Below, piece by piece: positions 1-9,321 of a stretch of DNA of 64,000 nucleotides. How positions within the stretch are numbered: the first letter of the stretch is position 1; each line of letters starts with the position of its first letter. The position numbers and the translations under genes were made by a program. Source of the stretch: Ailanthus altissimus (taxonomy: Eukaryota; Streptophyta; Magnoliopsida; Sapindales; Simaroubaceae); assembly GCA_946807835.1 (NCBI GenBank), contig OX327697.1, positions 12,879,501 to 12,943,500 on the forward strand, read 5' to 3'. The notes beneath the pieces are model-generated. The model saw nothing but the letters and a program-made list of their open reading frames with translations, was not told where the DNA came from and did not search any database.

Positions 1-570
1 ACTAGTCATATCTTTCTCATATACCTAATATTTTTTAAAAGAAAATTTTTAGAAATAATTTTCAAATTTTTTAAATATACTTTTTTAGTCACATTTAATT
101 TGATATTTTTTATTAGCCAAAAAAAATGGGACTGTTATACCCTTAAATAAAAAATAAAAAAACACTTTCTCTCTTTACTCGAAACACTCTCTTTTTAAAT
201 TTAAAATTATCTTAACAAAAATTTAGTTGGATTGGAGATTTAAAAGTTGTTATTATGTAGACCAGGTCTTACCCAATATATTCACTACTTATTTTTTTAA
301 AACTCAATATATTCACTACTTGAAACTCAAAAAATGGCCGATTTCTTGGTAAGTTTTTTTGAATTTTAAAAAAAAAATTAATTTTTATTAAAAATGAGTT
401 AGAAATTGTATTTTGAGTTAGAAATAAGTGAAATAGATGAATTAAATGTATAAATTGGGTTGAAATGGTAAAATAAATGTGCAAATTTGGCAAAAAAATT
501 ACTTATTTAGGGGAGAATTCCGAAACCAAACGATGGTCAAAGATGAATTAAACGTGAAAAGTGGTTTTCC
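1..570. other. AT-rich intergenic DNA, no gene seen
   Basis: This stretch is dominated by poly-A/T runs and short direct repeats; the phrase around 'atattcactactt' occurs twice near 280-320. The longest reading frame is a low-complexity antisense Phe/Ile/Leu-rich frame with no family resemblance. I see no exon, RNA gene or transposon end here. Confidence 0.6.
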
Positions 571-574
571 ATCT

Positions 575-835
575 AGGTTCTACGTATCTCAGGGGCCTTT
601 CACAACCTCAAGATAGCCACCTGAGATGCGTATCTCATGTGGCTATCTCAGGGCCACAAAAGGCCCCCTAAGATACGCACCCATATACACTTGGTTCTAC
701 ATATCTCAAGGCCTTTTGTGGCCCGAGATATGCATCTCGGGTGGCTATCTTGAGGCTGCAAAAGGCCCCGAGATACATACCTGCGTACTCCAGTAAGCAT
801 ATCTTAGATGCATACGCGGACCTAAAATACAGCCA
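575..835. repeat. GC-richer hairpin block with repeated GAGATRYGYATCTC-type dyads
   Basis: Inside AT-rich DNA lies about 260 bp built from inverted repeats. One arm of about 29 bp at 592-620 (GGGGCC..AGATAGCCAC) is nearly complementary to 641-669 (GTGGCTATCT..GGCCCC), with GAGATGCGTATCTC in the loop. A second hairpin follows at about 705-765: GGCCTTTTGTGGC pairs with GCTGCAAAAGGCC around CCGAGATATGCATCTCGG. The words 'gagatac' and 'ctatctcag/ctatcttgag' recur. It could be a satellite fragment, a foldback/MITE-like element or a piece of a retrotransposon LTR. No coding potential is seen. Confidence 0.6.
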
Positions 836-919
836 CTAGTCTTCGTAGGCTAGCGTCGCGGATCCGTGGTCCACAATGTGGCACTGTATATGTGATAGAG
901 GCATAAATGCACTAGTATA

Positions 920-1110
920 TTTAGCATCCCGAATGAAATTTTTAACTATTTAATTCTATTTTTTATCATAAATAGGTGCACGAGAAAAAATGTAATAAAT
1001 AAGAACAAACGAGATGTACAATTGATGAGAAACGAAGAAGTTGGATCACAATATGAAAGTACCTGAACCTAGGTGCTACAACTTAAATATTTATTACCCA
1101 AGTGTAGGTT
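920..1110 (+). mobile_element. Possible Athila-type LTR fragment
   Basis: The text from about 925 (a T-rich tract, then 'ataaataggtgcacgag...', then 'gagaaacgaagaagttgga') follows in the same order as the better supported Athila LTR at about 53430-53560. The similarity is recognisable but patchy. I take it as a small decayed LTR piece. The DNA between 1110 and 1211 has no assignable content. Confidence 0.35.
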
Positions 1111-1211
1111 GTCTTAATTATAATATTTACTCGTGAGTTCGAGTGTCGTATCCACTGGGAGTGATCACCAAGAGCAAAGGTTGTTTGTCAATATTTAAGA
1201 TACCAAACTAT

Positions 1212-1715
1212 CTAACACATGGTTGGATCACACAGAGGTATGAAAGATTGTAATTCATTGAGCGACAAATCAATAGTTGAAGCATAAATGAGGATCCATC
1301 GTGCCACAGATAAGATGAATTATTTTCCACCACATAGTCAAGAAAAGATAACAACTCATTATAAACATCGCCAAATATTTAACAAACCAATGGGTTTTTG
1401 ATAAATTTACAATTGCGTCTATGAGGTAATTTGAAAATTTTCATCCAGAGTTCCAAAGCCTCCTGGTAGAGCTATGAAGGCATCAACATTCTTAAGCATT
1501 AGAGACATGCATTCATACATTGATGATACCTATAACTCATCCCCAATTATTTTTTCTACAATATTTCCAACAGCTAGAGCTTTTAGTATAATACCCGAAA
1601 CTCGACTGCCTTTATTATGTGCAACTACTGCTACACACCCTATTAATCCACGATTACCTCCCCCATATACTAAATGAATTTTTTGCTCAACTAATACCTT
1701 ACCAAGGGTTTTTGC
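1212..1715 (-). pseudogene. LOG-family cytokinin riboside monophosphate phosphoribohydrolase pseudogene, 5'-truncated
   Basis: LOG enzymes release active cytokinin bases from nucleoside monophosphates in the cytosol. Read leftward from 1715, the frame gives a LOG C-terminal two thirds: YGGGNRGL near the start, then the family signature PGGFGTLDE (rc of about 1447-1473), then KPIGLLN, and a tail like the family's C-terminus ending in a stop at 1212-1214. At least three in-frame stops (in the segments after GDEL and around the ITS.TQL.IY equivalent of the WAQL region) and frame slips show that it is dead. No intron interrupts about 500 bp, although LOG genes usually have several, so a processed retrocopy is possible. 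The N-terminal third is missing: the frame stops exactly where a family A LTR begins at 1716. Confidence 0.82.
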
Positions 1716-3806
1716 TATTGAAATTTATACTTACGTGTCATCCCATTATGTATAAATATTTAACTATAATATTTATACAATTAATATTTCGAATGAAATC
1801 GTTAATATTATAAATTATTAAATGGTAAGATGTTTGTAACGTTTTAGACATTATATGATTTGAAGGAGTTCAGATCGGATCTACAAGAATTTAGATTAGT
1901 GCTAAGAGTTAAAAATGCTAAAAGTTATTAGTGTTAAGAGTTAGCAGGTTATAAGAGTTACCGACATCTAAGGAGTTAGAGCCTTGTTTGAAATGGGACA
2001 AAGACCTGAGAATATATTAGTAATGACGTAGCTGCAAAGAGTTATAGATGGTACTAGAAAATGTTATTATGCAAGTATATTCTCAAACATTATATTCTTG
2101 ATCTCATCGATGCAGGTCTATCAGTGAAATCCAACAATATAGATTGGTATATATCTATATCTGTATAGTCTAAACGGTTAGTTTTAGTAAATCATGAGCT
2201 TAATAGAAGCACATATAGAGATACATGTATTCAATGAGGACTAGGTATTGAACAGACTTATAAATCCCTCAATGGAAGGTCTTCCAAGTTTTGTCATATT
2301 CATGGTCCTTTGACCTGAGCGCAACGGTGGGCTTGTGAGGGATCCACTATACTTTGGCTCCATATATATCAGAAATCTTTCATGGTCTGACCGTTGGGTG
2401 TCACTGGGTATGGTCTGATGCTCATGGAGTTCAGTGTGTGTAGATATGGGATCCGTCAGCTTATATGAGTGAGTTGTATATCCTGATGCTCCGATATTGT
2501 ATTTCAGGAAATCTTGTGGCCACAAGTATAAATCCTGAGAATAGTTTCTATAAGGCTAAATAATATCATAAAAGTGTTTGCGAATATTGTTTATGAAAAT
2601 AAAAATTTTGAGATAAATTCAAGGTTGGGCAAATAGAGATTTGATGGTGATGATCTATATCTCTACTCTTCCAAGATATCAATGACTGAGGGATTATATG
2701 TATATGTTATAAGATCAACTTGTATAGTCTAACGCGTTGCTTTATAATATTCGTAACATGTATATGAGGTATCGTTCACAGACGTATAGAGGAGTTCCAT
2801 ATGACAAATCAAGCATAGACCTAGAGAGTCTTACAATATGAAGTGTATTCGTTATGCACTATAGTAGTGGATTGGATTCAATGATTTGATTCAGAAAATT
2901 CCAACAAACCGAATATTTGTTTAAAGATCCATTGGGATGTGAATTTGTCAAGACTTAATTATTAAGTATATTATATAATAAGTTAACATAAATTATTAAC
3001 GAATAAAATGTTGACAAGTGGCATAATTTAGTTTATAAATGTTTTTTGCCTTAAATTGACCTACTAACCTTTCTAGTAAAAATAATTAAGGTAAAATAAT
3101 TATTCAAAATTGTTTTGCATAATTAATTAAATATTAAATATAATTATTATTATTATAAATGTCAATGGGGGTACAAACAATTATTACTATGACCTATTAA
3201 TAATAACATGATATTATGAATAATAGAACACAATTGAAGTAAAGTTTACAAAAGTTATAAAAATTAAAAATATTTTAATTTTTATTAAATGGGTAACTAA
3301 ATTACACTAGCACAATAATAAAAGAAAATGAAGATGTCATTTTCAAATTTATTTGTGTTAGTTAATAGTACCGTAAATTTATTCAATGGATAAGCATTAG
3401 TAATAAGAAAAAAACATTGGTGGCTAACAAAATTAAAATGTAGACCATTTATTATTTTTTGGTAGAGAAACAAAAACAAAAAAATAAGATGAAAGTGATT
3501 GAACCACTAAAATGGAGATTAATCAATTCTCTCTCAATTCCATCATCTAGTCATGAAAAAGAAAAACAAGAGAATTGAGAAGTAAAAATATTTTTGGATA
3601 AAAACATGCTTCAATGAAAAATAGTTTTAAATAAGTGTTAGGCAAGAGTTGCATAAACAATCTATTTTCTTGAAAACAAATATGTATGTGTTGAAAAAGT
3701 TTGAACACATGCTGTTGGAAATTAATCAAAGCTATCATTCTAGCTCTATAATCCCATCAAATTATTATGGACAAGAATTGTTCAAGGGTAGACTTCAAGG
3801 TGAGCT
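1716..3806 (+). mobile_element. Family A LTR, copy 1 (3'-truncated)
   Basis: This is the first of four related long LTRs in the window (others at 6483, 41487 and 62376). It aligns from its first bases (a decayed TGTTGGAATTTGTGC start, then 'cttacgtg.catcccat'). It continues through the GC-richer block with 'ggtcctttgacctgagcgc' (about 2307) and on to 'cttcaaggtgagctc' (about 3795). At 3807 the text switches abruptly to an unrelated gag on the opposite strand, so the last several hundred bases of the LTR are missing. No matching target duplication is visible. It contains an antisense frame (2241-2525) also present in copies 3 and 4. Confidence 0.8.
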
Positions 3807-4283
3807 CCAAAATTTTCAGACCATTAGTTTTGTGTTATGGAAAGTATTTATTGAAAAATACTTGGGTCATTTCTGCTCAGGTTCTTATAGACCTCGGCTT
3901 CAAAGAGTATAGTCAGCTCTTTACTTTGTCTTCAAAGAAAAATGGAAAATTTTAAACCTAACAGTGTCTACAGCTTCAGGTTGGCTATGGAAGGTGGCCA
4001 CTACCTCTTCAAATTCCTTAACATGCATATAAGTATTTTCACTATCAAGACCATGAAAAGTTAGCAAAAGTTTTATCATTCCATGTTTAAAATCTAAATA
4101 TGGTGTGTTAGGTGGAAATATAATACATGATGGTGTGACTATGCAAGTAGAATGCAAGTAATCATTTATAGTCATAACGGGGTTATCCTCGTGTTGACTC
4201 ATTGTGTTTGAATTACAAGATGAACTAGATGGTGAATTCTCTTTCTTTACAAATTGTGATGGTGGTTCTAGTTCTTCTCTCAC
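3807..4283 (-). pseudogene. Gypsy (Athila/Tat-type) gag fragment
   Basis: On the minus strand an open stretch begins at 4283 and runs to 3921. It contains the plant Gypsy gag N-domain pattern: a PSCIIFPP-like start, then FKHGMIKLL, FHGLDSEN.YMHVKEF, and a FHFSLK block corresponding to the usual FPFSLKDKAK. Beyond the stop the same homology continues in frame to about 3808 (a segment like the conserved AEMTQVFFNKYF) with several stops, so the gene is inactivated. Gag would form the virus-like particle of the element. It is cut at 3807 by a junction with the family A LTR. The likely 5' leader and primer site lie to its right. Confidence 0.8.
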
Positions 4284-4399
4284 AAATCTTCCTCATTTGT
4301 CTCTAAGTTGATGTATACATCCAAACAATTTTCTTTTTTTATGTTTTTTACTTTTTTTTTAATGAATGCATTCTCAAGGAATAATTAAAAAGTGAACAA

Positions 4400-4790
4400 A
4401 AGAAAAAGAAAAAAATGAGTTAGGTGGTAAAATTAATCATAAAATATAAAATAAAGTACAATAAATAAATAAAAGTAAATGACTTGTAAAGTACAATAAA
4501 CAAATAAAATAAATGAAAAATAAAATAAAATATAATAGATGAACAAAAGAAAATAAACTGTAAAGTGAGATAAATAAATAAAAGAAAATAAAATGAGTTA
4601 GGTGGTAGAACCAACAATAATAATTAAATGAATGAAATAAAGTGCAAAAAATATATAAAATAAAATAAACTGCAAAATACAACAAATAAATAAGAGAAAA
4701 TAAACTGAGTTAGGTGGTAGAACCAACCATGTAAAATTAAATAAAAATACAAGAAGAAAATAAAATAAGTTAGGTAGTAAAATCAATCAT
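4400..4790. repeat. AT-rich tandem repeats in the retroelement leader
   Basis: The block 'gagttaggtggtaraa' recurs four times (near 4415, 4595, 4708 and, as 'aagttaggtagtaaaa', 4768). It is separated by A-rich spacers made of 'aaataaataaaa' words with variable spacing of roughly 60-180 bp. The block lies between the gag start and the primer site of the minus-strand Gypsy element, so it is probably its untranslated leader. Antisense Phe/Leu/Ile-rich frames here are composition artefacts. Confidence 0.7.
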
Positions 4791-4916
4791 GAACAATAAA
4801 ATAAATTACAACAAAGAAAATAAATTTAAGAACTAAAATTTTACAAAAAAAAGTAAATGTACAAAGTTTTCGTTTTAGTATTGATAAACGCAACCTACTT
4901 TCACTTAGTGTGTCTC

Positions 4917-4936
4917 TTCGGCAATGGTGTTAAATT
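4917..4936 (-). other. Primer-binding-site remnant of a Gypsy element (Athila-like)
   Basis: The reverse complement here reads TTTAACACCATTGCCGAAG, a decayed match to the TTTGGCGCCGTTGCCGGGG-type site commonly found just inside Athila 5' LTRs. It sits between the AT-rich leader and a long gene-free segment (the presumed LTR). This fixes the element's orientation as minus, in agreement with the gag at 3807-4283. Confidence 0.55.
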
Positions 4937-6480
4937 TTATTTATGCTTAAAATGTAATACAGTTATCGCAATATAGATTGAGGTGTCGATCCCACGAGGA
5001 AACGTTTGACAATATAGGTTAGTGAAGTAAAAATATTAAAACAGTAACAAAGGAGAAAATTAACTAATTGATTTATGTGGATGAGATAGAATTGTATATG
5101 AATTAAGAAAAAAGTATTATGATGATGTAAACAAGGCTTCAAGAATCACAATTATGCTTCATAAATCTATTCTATACTTTGATTCAATGTTTATAACTCA
5201 ATTAAAAGTTTCACATCCCAAACAATTAATCGGAACATATGTAAAATATGACACATTTGATAATACATGTATTTTATATAACTAAACTCTTTGCAAACAT
5301 TATCACAAACTATGTTCATCTATACAAGTTATCTAAGATCGACAATATATCATTTTGACAATATTATAGTAAAAGATCAACTTGAGTATCAAATAATTAT
5401 TGTCTTTACATGTTATCTAAGATCGACAATATATCAATTGACAGTATTGCAGTAAAAGATTAACTTGTAAAATAATGTAAACTAATAACAATTATAATTC
5501 AACAAGAATCACATAACAAAAGCATGACTGAAAATATATGAAATATGAGAAAACCTCTAAACTATAGAAAAATAATAGATAAGAGTTTAGACACAAGCAA
5601 ACTTATAAACATTTGTAGCTTTTGACAAAGCATCAAAGTCTAGAAGTAAATTTATTACATATAATAGTTTATCTCTATCTTTCCCAAGAACTCTAGCCTA
5701 GCTTACAATGCATGGTAAAGAGAAATTATATGAGAAAATTGTAAAGCATTGAAAGTACGTCCATTAGCCTTCTAAGAGTGTCCTTATATAGGCAATGAAT
5801 GGAAACATGTTTAATGTAACTTCATTCTTCAATAATTTAGGCCTCAAACTCATTCACCTAATTGCTACACCTTTTTTATAATAGAAATGATCGATGTAGC
5901 CTTTTTGGTAGACATAAACATTGTGTAATTTCGTCTCTTTTTTTCTTAGCCATCAGGTTCATGCAATTTAGATGAGTATCCAATGATACATGGACAAAAT
6001 ACAAAAGATACATCAGATTTTGGCTAACAACTTTTTTACCAATTTGCAATACAATTTATTGTTTGATAAGACTGCTTTGGACTTTGCTATCAACACAAGA
6101 GTTATTGATAATTGAGTCAGTATTTTTTAGTTTCAAGAATCATATTGATTTGGTACATATTTTGTGAAATACAGTCCAAACAGATGAGGTGGGTCAAGCT
6201 AAGAGAAAGTTGTAATCCAGTCCTGTTGTATCCAAATTTGGGCTCATAAAATGTTGGATTTAGCTTTTCAACTGTTCTTCAAGTTTATGTAAGATTGAGT
6301 CATATTCTAGGTTTAAGAATTTCTTTATTTAGATTCTACATTGAGAGTTACATCCATTTTACTAAACTTGTACGAATTACCATTTAAGGACCGCACTTTA
6401 TTTCAAGCTTAAAAATACAAAAATGTTAAAATTGGTGACATTAAATGGTGACTAAATCTCTTAACAAAATTTTATTTTAT
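4937..6480 (-). mobile_element. Presumed 5' LTR of the minus-strand Gypsy element
   Basis: About 1.5 kb without coding capacity follows the primer site. The outer limit is not resolved; I place it where family A LTR copy 2 begins. It includes an imperfect direct duplication: 'ttatctaagatcgacaatat' near 5329-5348 and again near 5414-5433, each followed by a cognate 'caatatt..agtaaaagat..aacttg' segment. No partner LTR of this family was recognised in the window, so the call rests on context. Confidence 0.4.
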
Positions 6481-6482
6481 TG

Positions 6483-8575
6483 TGCTCATCATTTGTGCTT
6501 ATGTGCCATCCCATTTTATATGAATATTTTATATTTATGCAATAAATATTTTATTAAATCACTAATTATATTTAATGTATAGTAAGTTGCTTGTAACATT
6601 TCGAACACTGTGTGATCTAAAAAATTCAGATTTGGGATAAAGAAGTTTAGACCAGTGTTAAGAGTTAACTAAGCTGAAAGTTAACACTGCTAAGAGATAG
6701 TATGTTATAAAAGTCAGCGAAATCTAAAGAGTTGGAGTCTTGTCTGAAATGGGACAAAGACTTTGGGGTATATTAGCAATAACATATTGCAAATAGTTAT
6801 AAATAGTGCTAGAAAATGTCATTGTGCAAATATGTTCTCAAACTTTATGTTCTTAATTTATTTTCACTAATATGGGTTGTCAATGAAAACCTTATTTAAT
6901 ATAGATCAGTGTATGTCTATATCTAGATTATCTAGATGGTTAGTCTTAGTAAACTATGAGTTTAATGGAAGATTGTATAGATATACGGGTATTCAGTGAT
7001 GATTGGGTACTGAACAGACTCAATGAAGATCTCCAATACACATCTTATAAAGTCGTCAATGGAGAGTCTTCTTGAGTTGAGTAGTATTCATGGTCCTTTG
7101 ATCTAAGCACCACAGTAGGCTTGTAAGCGATCCACCATACTTAGGTTCCACACATGTCAGAGACCTTTCATGGTCTGACCGCTAGGTGTCACTTGGTATG
7201 GTCTGATGTTTATAAAGTCTAGTGTTCATAGATATAAGATTGTTAGCTCCTATGGTCAGTTGTATATCCTGATGCTTTAAGACTGTATTTCAAGAAATCT
7301 TATGGTCATAAGTAATTAACCCGAAAAAAAGTTTCCCATAGGATAAACAATATCGCAAAAGTGTTTGCAGATATTGTTAAGGAAATATAAATTTGGAGAT
7401 AAGTTCAAGGTTGAGCATATGGATACTTAATGGTAATGATCTATGTCTCCGCTCTTCTAGGATATAAATGACAGAAAGATTATGCGAATATGTATTAACC
7501 TCAACTTGTATAGTTCAACACGTCATTCTTTAATTTTTCGTAAAATGTATATAGGGCATCATTTACAAACTTATGGAAGAGTTTTGTAAGACTAAAAGAT
7601 GTGAACTTAGAGAGTCTCACGATATGTAGTGTACTCTTTGAGTACTGAGGTAGCGCACCAAATTGAATGGTTCTATCTAGGAAGATCTTGAAAAGTAAGA
7701 ATAATTTTAGAGTCTCTCAAAAAATTGATAAGGCTTAATTATTTAGTCTAGTAGGATGATGACAAGTGGCAAGTAAGGACTTGTCACCTAAGCCATTAAG
7801 CAAAATGATAGCATTAGGTGCATGCACCTTATTCGAATAATTCATTTCAAATGAAATGAATTATCATGCTTTTTTTCTACGTATGTGCTGGCTATATTTG
7901 AAAGACTAAATAGCTTTGTCAAGTTTTTTTCCTTAGCATGAGGTGGCAATTATATACGTCTTTTGAAAGGAAAATTTGCTACTCATAATTTGGCTAAAGA
8001 GAATTAAGCATTGTCATACTTAATTATTCAACTATGAGGTGGCCATTAACTAATAATTTGACAAGCAGTTTTTGCCACCAATTTCCCTTATATTCGGCCA
8101 ATATATGCACTATGCCACTAAGCTAATTGTAAAGCATAAAGTGGAAAATATAATTTGTTTGTCATCCTTACAATTGCTAGCCACTAATTGCAATTCAAAT
8201 AGCAATTTGGGCGGCAATAAATACATATAAAGGATGCCTCTTCATTTGTTTAAGCCAAGTAAAATGAGTTAGTAAGTTAAGACAAATAACAAGTTAAATA
8301 AACATTAATAGTTAGTGTATTGGCCAAGTAATAGAGGAAAAAAGAGTTACTTTAACAACAATTTTTGCTAAGAAAGGAAACAATTATTCTAGCTTAAGGA
8401 ATCCCACCACATCCTTGACTAAAATTGCTTAAAGCACGCTTCAAATATTAGCTCTCTTTTATCTTATTAATATAATGAGATATATATTTTATATTCCGCT
8501 GCGTACATTTTACTCGTGAGACATGTAAAATTAAAATAATAATATACACACTCACTTTAGCATAATATACTTACA
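6483..8575 (+). mobile_element. Family A LTR, copy 2: 5' LTR of a Copia element
   Basis: It is homologous along its length to the copies at 1716, 41487 and 62376. It is the only copy followed by internal retroelement sequence. It ends in ACA at 8575, two or three bases before a primer-binding site. Its start has decayed from the TGTTGG seen in copies 3 and 4, and no target duplication is visible on the left. At about 2.1 kb it is long for a Copia LTR. It defines family A as an LTR of a plus-strand Copia element whose gag and pol remnants follow to 16935. Confidence 0.82.
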
Positions 8576-8578
8576 ATT

Positions 8579-8590
8579 TGGTATTAGAAC
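8579..8590 (+). other. Primer-binding site, initiator-tRNA-Met type
   Basis: TGGTATTAGAAC differs at two positions from the TGGTATCAGAGC commonly used by plant Copia elements and complementary to the 3' end of initiator tRNA-Met. It lies right after the ACA end of the LTR, where minus-strand synthesis would start. Confidence 0.75.
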
Positions 8591-8719
8591 GCATGTTTTA
8601 TCTGCTGTTTGTGCTTAATCGGAGTGTTCGTAACGTAATTAGGATGTCCCGAGGTTACTAATTATGCATTTCAAATGTTAAAAGATGCATAATCAAGACG
8701 CAGCTGAAAGGGATACTAT

Positions 8720-8945
8720 TGTGGTGCTGAAGCTGCATAGGCTTTAGCGTCGTAGTGCTAATGAAGAGCACCGTGGTGCTGGAGTTCTCAGGCCCTAGTA
8801 CCGCAATGCTGAGGACCTAGCGTCACAGCACTGGAGGTTTTGCCTCTAGCACCGCAGTGCTAGGGTTTTTAGGCCCTAATGCCACAGCGCTAAAGTGGTG
8901 ACCCTAGCATTGTAGTGTTGTAAGGTTGGCATTACAACACTGCAA
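8720..8945 (+). repeat. Dyad-rich repeat array in the Copia leader
   Basis: About seven irregular units, each centred on an imperfect palindrome of the AGCACCGYRGTGCT type, are spaced 25-35 bp apart. Examples are AGCACCGTGGTGCT near 8766 and TAGCACCGCAGTGCTAG near 8858. Links such as 'ggccctag/t' and 'gaggttttgcctc' separate them. The block is GC-richer than its surroundings and lies between the primer site and gag, so in the active element it would have been in the RNA leader. Confidence 0.7.
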
Positions 8946-9321
8946 GCTAGGTGCATTGGGAACCTCAGACTACTATAATTACTTCGGTTACTCCGATTAT
9001 TTATTTTTAAAGTGTTTAAAAATATTTATTCTTTATGCAATTTATAATTGTTATAATAATTACATTATAAACTGTGGCATATTTATTTGTGCTGATAACC
9101 ACAATAGAAACTCTTCTGGTGGGGGTTAGTTGTGCTTGCACAAAATAAATGTGTGATTGAGAATCACATTCTCATGAGATAGGACAAGAGTAAAAAATCT
9201 CTCTTAATCAGATTAAAAAGTATTTCATTATGAGATAATGTTACACAATGGTCCGTCTTATCAATACAATGTTAGATGGGTCACTTCGGTCATGTTCAAT
9301 ATTGCTAAAGCATGAGGGAAT
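8946..9321 (+). mobile_element. Copia leader sequence, left of the solo LTR
   Basis: No gene is visible. Text near 9255-9316 ('caatattgctaaagc.tgagg') recurs beyond the inserted LTR near 12200-12220, showing that both flanks belong to one interrupted element with a short internal repeat. The last five bases (9317-9321, ggaat) are the left target duplication of the inserted LTR. Confidence 0.55.

Noticed and set aside
575..945. Hairpin block considered as a CRISPR-like or tRNA-type structure
   Set aside because: Units are not identical direct repeats with unique spacers, and no cloverleaf with a conserved T-arm can be drawn. The context is a plant nuclear genome.
1474..1677. Plus-strand 67-codon frame
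   Set aside because: It is the opposite strand of the LOG pseudogene.
4420..4786. Overlapping antisense frames rich in Phe, Leu, Tyr and Ile that look like membrane proteins
   Set aside because: They are translations of the A-rich tandem repeat in a retroelement leader, with no family pattern.
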